From positions 372,001 to 436,000 of the forward strand of contig JAANYP010000149.1 in the NCBI GenBank assembly GCA_020465985.1: a stretch of DNA of 64,000 nt, written 5' to 3'. Shown one piece after another: positions 57,130-64,000 of the stretch. How positions within the stretch are numbered: position 1 is the stretch's first letter; the number at the start of each line of letters is the position of its first letter. Below the pieces are notes generated by a model, which saw nothing but the letters and a program-made list of their open reading frames with translations, was not told where the DNA came from and did not search any database. This DNA is from Centrapalus pauciflorus. Its lineage: Eukaryota > Streptophyta > Magnoliopsida > Asterales > Asteraceae. Both the position numbers and the translations under genes were made by a program.

Positions 57130-57364
57130 TGTAAGGTACACCCCTCTCAGATCTATCAAGGCGTGACGACATCAAACGAGTTTGGAATCCTCGTTTAACG
57201 CTAACGGATCAAACACCAACACACACAGGAAGACGAAGCCAAACACAATGCTAGCAGAATGAGAATCGACCCCACTAGATGTATTGCTCCTAAGTTCATT
57301 GTAAAACTCTCTAAAATCGTCTATAATCTCATACAGACAGTTCTGAAAGTCGTGTGGAATTATT
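57130..57364 (-). repeat. Partial 5' LTR of element D
   Basis: Matches 23136-23397 of the C LTR (TGTAAGGTACACCCC onward), minus the AC expansion. It stops abruptly after GTGTGGAATTATTGA. Confidence 0.85.
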
Positions 57365-60269
57365 GACCCTTCTTATATGATTCGTAGGTACAAGACACAA
57401 AGAGTCAGTATGTTTGGAAGGCTTGGATGTGGAGAGATTTCCTTGGTTAGTTGGTTTCTTTGAGGGCTTTGATTTACTCTTAGTCTTGTTGGATACCTCA
57501 ATTTTATGAGACTTTTGAACACTCACCTTTGGAATTCTTTAAAGGAGCTTCAATTTTGGTTTTACCTTTGACAGGTGATGTGTATAGGACACTGGCAGGA
57601 GGAGAGTTTTTTGAATCCTTTAAGTGAGAACTTAACCTTTCTGAAACTTTGTTAAACCGTTCTTTGTAAATGGCTAGTTGTACACTACGTTCAAAATTTT
57701 TTTTTAATTTTTCTTCGCTTGTGAGCAGAGCTCCTTGACTGGCAAAGGCTTTCTCATGAGCTTTCCTTAATTCCTTATGTAGAAGAACAGTTGTAGGAAT
57801 ATAAAGATGAGGAATTAGTTTAACCAGTTTGGCTTCCATTTCTGTTGCTGGGTAGCTAAAGAAGAAATCATCCTCAAGAGTGGGTACTTTGTAAGGAAAA
57901 CTGTCATTTAAGTTTTCATACGTAAAAGAAATTTGCCTATTTTCGTTTTGATTTCTCTTCTCCTCCTCTTGGGCCAGGACTTCTTCCACTACCCAGAACC
58001 ACCACATTTGTTGTCTTCCAATCAGTACCAGAAAGTGTGTTGAGTAGTGGTCTAAGAAAGCTTCAAAACTTGGATCTTGAATGACCTAAGTACTAGGTCC
58101 TGCAGGTGATTTTCCTTTGGCTTTTCCTGAAAAATATTAATGCAACATCTGTAAGCAAAGCTTAGTGAGTTTATAGATTTTCAATATCAACATGCGTGTC
58201 AAGCGGAGTCATTAGTCTTAGCGTGATATGTCTTGGCTGCCGCTACAACCCTCATGATTGAGATATAGAATAAGCTTACCCGTTGTTGCATTATTTTTCA
58301 GGTAAGGGCAAAGGATTGGCTGGACCTAGTTCATAGGTCAGGACTTTGAAAGAGCTTGAAGTGCATTAGAACCTGTTTCAACATCTTGGTATTTGGATGA
58401 TAATAGAGCTTTGGGGTTCGGGTCTAGTTTATAATATGTGATTTGATGTAATAGTCTAGATGTTTGTACCTTGCTACTTAAATTTGTCACTGTTTATAAT
58501 TTAACTTTAATTCCGCACTGTTAATTTTATCTTAGTTTCATGATTGATATTGCATTGCTAATGGGACCTAGACTTGAGACCTTTGAGAAATCTGAGGGTC
58601 TCACAGGATGGTATCAGAGAAATAGTTTGAGTGAATCATTGTATTACGTGTAATACATGATCTCAAACTTGTGCAATGCTATAGTATCAATCATGACAGG
58701 ATGGCTTGAACTAAGATAGGTTTCAGAGACTAGTAGGACGGGGCATGAAGATGGGTGATGAAATTAGACCTGATACCCACGTCCCTTATATCTTCTCTCA
58801 AATAACATCGGTAAAACCGATTGAGCCATTTTAAAAAACTTAGGATCTTTAAATTTGATTCCTTTTTTGGAATGATAAAACCTTGTTTCTTTAGGTTGAT
58901 TTAGATGAATACTTTGTGCAGTCTGACCCCGTTTTAGAAATTCATCATCAATGGTACTGATTCGAGAGTACAAACCAATTCTTTCTTTGTCAATCATCTT
59001 AACTCTCTCACGTTTTCTATGTTTTCCACGTTTAAGGACTCTAATCATTTTGTAAGAATAGATAGTTCTGACTTCAAGGAACTCTTTTCCTCAATATTTG
59101 TATAAATAAAATTCTTAAGTGAAGTGTTCCTATCTTCAGCCATTACTTTTTCTCGTAAAAAGCTTTTGACCAGACAATGCTCGTTTTACCAGTCCTTTTC
59201 AAACGTGTCAGATGTTTCTTTTAGTGATTGAGCCAACTGTTCTGCTTTGACACACTTTTCTTTTTCAGCGTTATGTTTTGCTTCTAACTCAAGCATTTGT
59301 GTGTGCCATTTACATTCATTCTTTACAAATTTAGCATTTAAAGGCTGATGAAAATAAAGGGAATGTACCTCATTTGCCTCAGAGTCTAATGTGGAGCATT
59401 CTGAATCCCCAGATTTGGCCATCAGACAGGCTGTTAAACGATCTACAAACTTGTCTGATTCAGTGTCGGAGGGAGTATCACAATCCGCAGACCAAATTCT
59501 CTCAGCCATATAGCAGTTTCAGCCCCTGTCTTCCTCATCATCAGATTCTTCATCAACCCTGTAGTCTACTTGGGCTACAAGGGCCATAGCATCAGCCCTC
59601 TCCTTCAAGACCGCTACCTTTCGTTCATAATAGCCTAGGTAATGTTAAAACTTATTTTTGCATTCACGAGTAAAGTGACGGGGTTTGCCGCACTTGTAGC
59701 AACCACGGTCGTCAGAAGTTTTTGGCTCATCAGTCCTTTGCCGGTCATCCCTGCATTCCGACCTCTTTTCAGCTCGGCGGGGGTCCCAGCTATCCACACG
59801 TCGGTCAGTCTCCCGCCTGTCATCATCTCTTCTATCGTCACACCTTTCATAGTGGTGATTATCTCGATAGTCTATCCTCTCTAAGCTGTCATCATATCGT
59901 CTGTCATCCCTGTTGTCTCTCCTCCAGTCCTCTCTTATACTATCATCTCTCTCCACTCTTCTTTCATCTCTCATTTTATTAGGATATATTCGTGGGCCAG
60001 TGTCAAATTCGAGCTGATTGTTGGTCTTGTTCAGATACAATCGCTTTTCTTGAAGGCGATTCGATAACAAGGCCATTTGTTCATGCATATCAGCCTCTTC
60101 TGCATCCAAAGGCTCAGGCATCTGGGGTATAGCATATGGGTATTGTGAGGAGGAATCAACTTGGTTGTAGTAGGGTGTAGGAGATGGAGTTGGCAGGGGC
60201 TCAGGGACATGTGTTTGTTGGATGTAATGTCAGGGAATTGGTAGGTTTTGAAGTTTTGTTCACAGCCAG
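57365..60269 (-). pseudogene. gag: copia E gag (family of element B)
   Basis: Minus strand. MPEPLDAEEADMHEQMALLS at 60121, then an Arg/Asp-rich run (RRDNRDDRRYDDSLERIDYR and similar) and an intact knuckle CYKCGKPRHFTREC near 59690. Then MAERIWSADCDTPSDTES and a coiled coil (CKWHTQMLELEAKHNAEKE), with stops at 59510 and 59185. The conserved LYSRISTIDDEFLKRG, IHLNQPKETRFYHSK block (59048-58764) matches 10440-10620 of B. An insertion follows (58110-58690). Then VEEVLAQEEEKRNQ, FPYKVPTLEDDFFFSY, LIPHLYIPTTV and the Ser/Lys-rich end, cut at 57365. The 60122-60269 stretch is probably more gag N-terminal sequence, Pro/Thr-rich with stops. Confidence 0.8.
58110..58640 (+). repeat. Probable LTR fragment with iMet-type PBS inside E gag
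   Basis: Non-coding plus-strand sequence interrupting E gag. Near its end, GAGGGTCTCACA is followed by GGATGGTATCAGAG (58611-58619), the usual LTR end plus PBS arrangement of plant retrotransposons. TTTTTCAGGTAAGGGCAAAG occurs at about 58288. Limits are approximate. No partner LTR or TSD was found. It could be a gypsy chromovirus LTR. Confidence 0.4.
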
Positions 60270-61362
60270 TGACGAGCTGTCGTTGTGGCCCGTAGATATA
60301 ACTTAAAAACTACCTACTAGCGCAGGGAAGTAAGGAGCGAATCCGCAGGGAGTGCGTATGTGACTTAAGGTTAAATTGCTAGTTTCTTTGGTTTATTAAA
60401 AGCATTGTGAATTGATTGATTGTTTGTAATGGTGATTACGACTAAATTACTGCTAACACAATGGCAAGCAAATAAAACTTGATTAAAAGATCGAATTAAA
60501 GATAACCATTTATGAAGTTACTATAACATAAGTTATTACCCACTTAAATATCATGCAACGGTCACATAGACATAACCAATTACATAATCATATTAATCAT
60601 AAACGTTTTAACCAATAAATATCGGCATAACGCATGCAACATTCATTACTTGTCTTAATCCCTAAACTATCTTGCTTTTACCAATCAAACCATTTACTCA
60701 TAAAAACAACCAAATGTATATCATTTGCATTACATAAAATATCCAAAAATCATAAAACACATCAATACATAAAAAAGATTTTCAAGTAAGTAAAACTTAG
60801 CCGTAGATCCTCCGCAAATGGCTATGGAGTGTTTAGCCTCTCATCGTGTGTTCTTCACCGGGATGGATTGGGGAAATCATTGTAGGCTTTATTGAATGAA
60901 CGATAGCACTCCACCTTCTTCGTACTCGATCCGTGAACCAACTCCGGCAGGGCTTCGCCAGTGTTTTCAATATTTTGGACCTCTGAAAACGAACACAGTC
61001 GCTCCCTATTTTTAGAGGACGTGGTTTTTAGGGTTTTAGGCGTCAAAAAGCGTCTGTAGGGTTTTCACGCCGGACGGGCATAGACCCGGGTGTAGGCCTG
61101 CACTTGGCGCTGCGCTGGGGGTTACGGCTAGGGCAACGCTGGCAGAGCTCTCTAACTCCATATAATTCTGTTTTGAGGGCGTAGAGTGGCGCATGTCTGC
61201 GCCCCCAACGGCTCGTTTCATGCTGAATTTTCTCAAGCTGCTTCCATTTGACTTCTTAACCCTGAAACACAATTTTGGACTAAAAGTATGGTAGTTACGA
61301 AGTAAAAGTCCATAAATAAGCCTTAAATGATACCGAAAACACATAATATTATAGTCTTATCA
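60270..61362 (-). repeat. 3' LTR of gypsy G3
   Basis: 1,093 bp, plus-strand TGACGAGCTGTCG to AGTCTTATCA. It aligns with 24814-25925. GC-rich motifs GTGTAGGCCTGCACTTGGCGC (61091) and GGCGCATGTCTGCGCCC (61188) correspond to the two palindrome positions of G1. Confidence 0.9.
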
Positions 61363-61374
61363 AACCTCCCCAAC
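61363..61374 (-). promoter_or_regulatory. Polypurine tract of gypsy G3
   Basis: Element sense GTTGGGGAGGTT directly before the LTR, matching G1 at 25926. Confidence 0.88.
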
Positions 61375-62246
61375 TTAACTCTTTGTCGTCCCTGAACAAG
61401 CCTTTGGAATCAAAACTACCTATGTACCGAATATATTAGCAGTGTGTCTAGTACTTCTATGTTTAGTTAGCCTTCACAATAATGCAGTAAAAATTTTAAT
61501 ATGTAAGCCAAGGAACATTTTCAGTTAAAATATATTTCTCTTAAAATTTATATAATGTACCTCACTCTTGGAAATTACCCTTTTAGCTCAAGGTTTCAAG
61601 ACTTAAAACACGTGGGTCTTTTGACCATCTTTTCCCTCTGTACACGGATTCGAAAATTTTCTCTTTTAAAACCATGCTTCTGTTTTTTTCTGTTTTAACT
61701 CAAATTATCTAGTTGGTCCATGTAGCGAGATTTCCCGAACACACCCAAACCAGATGGTTTTAGGGGATTCGGCATGAGTGGTAGACCAAAGGACTTAATT
61801 TCCCGAACCATCTAAACTATACTTGAACTATTTTTGAGGCTAAAAACATGTTTAAGCTCTCTCCCTTATTGCATGAGTTTTCCAAAATCTTTTGACACAT
61901 TACTTATATTTAAGCCCGAATATATTTAACCTACTTGTATTCGACTTACATAACAAAAATTGTTAGTTATTATTACGACTCTTATCTTAATTATAGAATA
62001 TCCTATCGACACTAGCCAATTCCCGAGTACATATATTTTCTATTTATCATCATTTTCCAAGACCTGATCGGCAAACAAGAATTAACTGCGGAAGTCTAAA
62101 GAAGTATATCAACATTACAAAACTAGAAAAGGAATCGGCTAAATAAAAATAAACACTACTAAAAAAAAGATATAAATTTAAAACTCCACAACTAAAAATG
62201 AAAGTAAGAAAATAAAGAACAAAGAAGAAGGAAAGATGATACCCGA
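61375..62246 (-). other. 3' untranslated region of G3
   Basis: Non-coding, clearly homologous to 25938-26802 (for example TTGCATGAGTTTTCCAAAATC). Nothing else recognised. Confidence 0.65.
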
Positions 62247-62805
62247 TCATTGGTACGGAGGCGGCTGACAGAAGACACTGTTGTAAAAATCTCTGTACGG
62301 ACCTTGATCAGCGTGGTTTGGTGGTGGCGGTGGATATTGGTGAGTGGGGATCTGGTTCGGTAAATCCTGCATGCCATGCACCGGATAGCGCTGATACGTA
62401 TCTACGACATGGTCATGTGTCTGATAATGAGGCATAGTTTAATCAGCATAAGACTGGTACGGCAAACCAGCTTGGGATCCTCGTGATGTCGAACTCCCTC
62501 TCAGTAAGCGCAGTTATGCTGCTGGTAGTAGGCATTTTGTTATGCGGTGGCTCTCTGCCCATCATATATCCGATCTACCCGATCATGAATGTAGTCAACC
62601 CTATCATAAACATGGGTCAAGCTATCGCTAATGTCATCTAACCTCTGAGTCACGTCCTCGCGGAAATCCCCGTGACTCACCACGTGATCGTCTAACTGCC
62701 GCATAATGCGGTTGACGTCAGCACCGTCAGTGCCTTGACTTTGCGAGGTAGTCGCCCCTCTGTTCGGCTCTTCTTGCTGAACACCGGCTTCATTTGTGGC
62801 CTTTT

Positions 62806-62863
<58 letters not shown>

Positions 62864-63880
62864 CCTCCCTCCTCTCCTCCACAATATAGATCTCAATATA
62901 CGAGTGATGAGTTTCCTTGTCGTATATCTCGAACCCCTCATCAACCTCTCTAAAAACTAGAGTGGCGAACATGGTGCCCGTAATATACGTCGCCGAGACT
63001 GGAGAAGAAATGGACTTGGGTGAAAGTGCACCCATCCTCTCAAAGAAAGTAGAAATTAACCATCCGTGGGGGATGATCGTTCTCTCACTAGTATCGTACA
63101 TGGCCCATATGTCATTAATGACAGTCCATGCAAAGGACAGTCTGGGTCTTCCCTTGAGAAGGGCCTAAAGGAAAGTAATGTCTCGGTGCCTGAGCTTAGA
63201 CAGGTCACTATCTCGTGGCAGAATAGTATTTACGAGGATCTTATGAGGCACTTTGCACCTTGGAGACAAATCCTTCCTATTGTAGGCAACATAGTTCTCC
63301 GCTTCCTCAGTGGTCTAATAGAACACTTTACACACATGTCCAATCCACTCTCCAGTCCAGGTCAAGTGAGTAAACGCCAATCGGGTCTCTGACTTATACT
63401 CATACCTACGTTGGGTAGACCCCTTATTTCCCACTCCAGTATCTAAATTAAATAACTGGCGAAGGATTCTAGCATCCATCACCACATCCCCACATGGATA
63501 CTGCCTATCAGCTTAAGGTCGTCATAGGTACGACCCGTTACCCTTCTAAGGGTAGACATCCACTCTACTACATCGGCCTGATAAATCTGGGGGCCACTAA
63601 ACTCTAACACCCCCTTCCATCCTAAAAAATCAAAGAGTTACGAGACTCCAAAATCATCGAAGTCCCGAACGGGGTTCCGACCGAATAGAGCGCGAAGCCA
63701 CTCTTCTATAGAAGAACCCGTCCTCCTCACCCTTTTTCCTACTAAAATATGTCAAGAGTATTTCTTATAAAGAAATAGCGGCGTTCTCATCTCCTCCAGG
63801 TGTTGGGAGAGCAACAAATTGGGGATCCAGTCCACCGGTACATTGGGTGGTTGGGTGCGTTGGCGGGTTCTTCTCGACAT
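62247..63880 (-). pseudogene. Gypsy ORF X3, decayed
   Basis: ATG at 63880 (MSRRTRQRTQ). Downstream: LLLSQHLEEMRTPLFLYKKY, stop, LFDFLGWKGVLEFSG, VVEWMSTLRRVTG, LIGSIH. Then RKDLSPRCKVPHKILVNTI and the region before MYDTSERTIIPHGWLISTFF (63101). Next is GFEIYDKETHHSYIEIYI and a long Arg-Glu run from the (GA)n repeat. A helical segment VSHGDFREDVTQRLDDISDS (62944-62540) and a Pro/Tyr/Gln-rich tail (YQTHDHVVDTYQRYPVHGM) follow. It has an extra insertion relative to X1 near 63660-63720 (GSSIEEWLRALFGRNP). Several stops and frameshifts. Confidence 0.78.
62807..62859. repeat. (CT)n microsatellite inside X3
   Basis: About 26 CT units, followed by CCCTCCCTCCCT. Coding strand reads Arg-Glu repeats. 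Same position as in X2 and X1. Confidence 0.97.
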
Positions 63881-63969
63881 CTATAAGTCATCATTCAATC
63901 AATGTATGAGATAAACTTAATAATGTAACCTATAATTACATTTTTACATTAACGCTCACTATGTTTAGA

Positions 63970-63972
<3 letters not shown>

Positions 63973-64000
<28 letters not shown>
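63973..64000. repeat. (AT)n microsatellite at the window edge
   Basis: AT run reaching the end of the window, about 95 bp upstream of X3's ATG. Same relative place as the composite repeat at 28458-28719. Confidence 0.95.

Larger units (their letters stand above)
54147..57364 (-). mobile_element. 5' end of copia element D (same family as C)
   Basis: In minus order: partial LTR (57364-57130), iMet PBS (57127-57116), leader (57115-56460), gag (56459-54150). It is truncated on the left where the gypsy G2 LTR ends and on the right inside its LTR, where element E sequence begins (GGAATTATTGA then CCCTTCTT). It is collinear where C is inverted, so it serves as the reference arrangement. Confidence 0.85.
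60270..64000 (-). mobile_element. Athila-like gypsy element G3, 3' end
   Basis: In minus order from the window edge: A/T run, X3 ORF, 3' UTR, PPT, 3' LTR. Same family as G1 and G2 but more diverged. It continues beyond the window, so integrase, gag and the other LTR are not seen. The outer LTR flank is GCCAG. Confidence 0.85.

Noticed and set aside
59642..59982. Plus-strand hydrophobic frames resembling membrane proteins
   Set aside because: They are antisense to the Arg/Asp-rich gag E, which has a clear zinc knuckle on the minus strand.

Overview
The window is a piece of a large, repeat-dense flowering-plant genome. I find no intact host gene, rRNA, tRNA or CRISPR array. Nearly all of it is LTR retrotransposon sequence, nested and broken: Ty1/copia elements primed by initiator-Met tRNA (PBS core TGGTATCAGAGC) and Athila-like Ty3/gypsy elements primed by an Asp-type tRNA (PBS TGGCGCCGTTGCC). 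One 5'-truncated LINE and one DNA-transposon-like block are also present. Protein style and the extra ORF downstream of pol suggest a eudicot, perhaps an asterid such as a composite. The clade is a guess.

Layout. (1) 1-3837 and 19818-20746 are the two halves of an old minus-strand copia element (A). Its gag is split by a plus-strand copia element (B, 3838-19812) with paired 335-bp LTRs and TSD TGATC. (2) B has no pol. It holds a complete 4.7-kb copia derivative (N, 5299-10013, TSD TGAGA) whose only coding content is an extra, env-position ORF. B also carries a LINE tail (10700-12383) and a block ending in GCAACAC/GTGTTGC subterminal repeats (12384-16047). (3) 20747-23773 is a minus-strand copia 5' end (C) whose gag segment is inverted. 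(4) 23774-24813 is an unrecognised coiled-coil coding remnant. (5) 24814-54146 is Athila-like gypsy sequence, all minus-strand. It is arranged as 3' LTR - X1 - Y1 - IN1 | X2 - Y2 - IN2 - RNase H - gag - PBS - 5' LTR, where X and Y are paralogous ORFs in the env position. (6) A 12.9-kb SIRE-like copia element (S, 32049-44915, TSD CAAGT) sits inside the gypsy block with recognisable gag, pol and a ~1000-codon extra ORF. (7) 54147-57364 (D) is a copia 5' end of C's family, and 57365-60269 (E) is gag of B's family, both minus-strand. (8) 60270-64000 is the 3' end of a third gypsy copy with X3.

How the parts relate. In both superfamilies a non-enzymatic ORF lies between pol and the 3' LTR. It consists of a globular N-terminal part followed by coiled-coil and low-complexity tails. 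In gypsy it is present twice (Y then X), and each copy is followed by a spacer resembling a PPT plus U3. In copia it occurs behind pol in S and alone between LTRs in N. The copia S ORF has a TGCAG acceptor-like site 2 nt before its ATG. I consider this recurring ORF module, its duplication, and its survival in an element stripped of gag-pol the most interesting biology here. All copies in the window are mutated.
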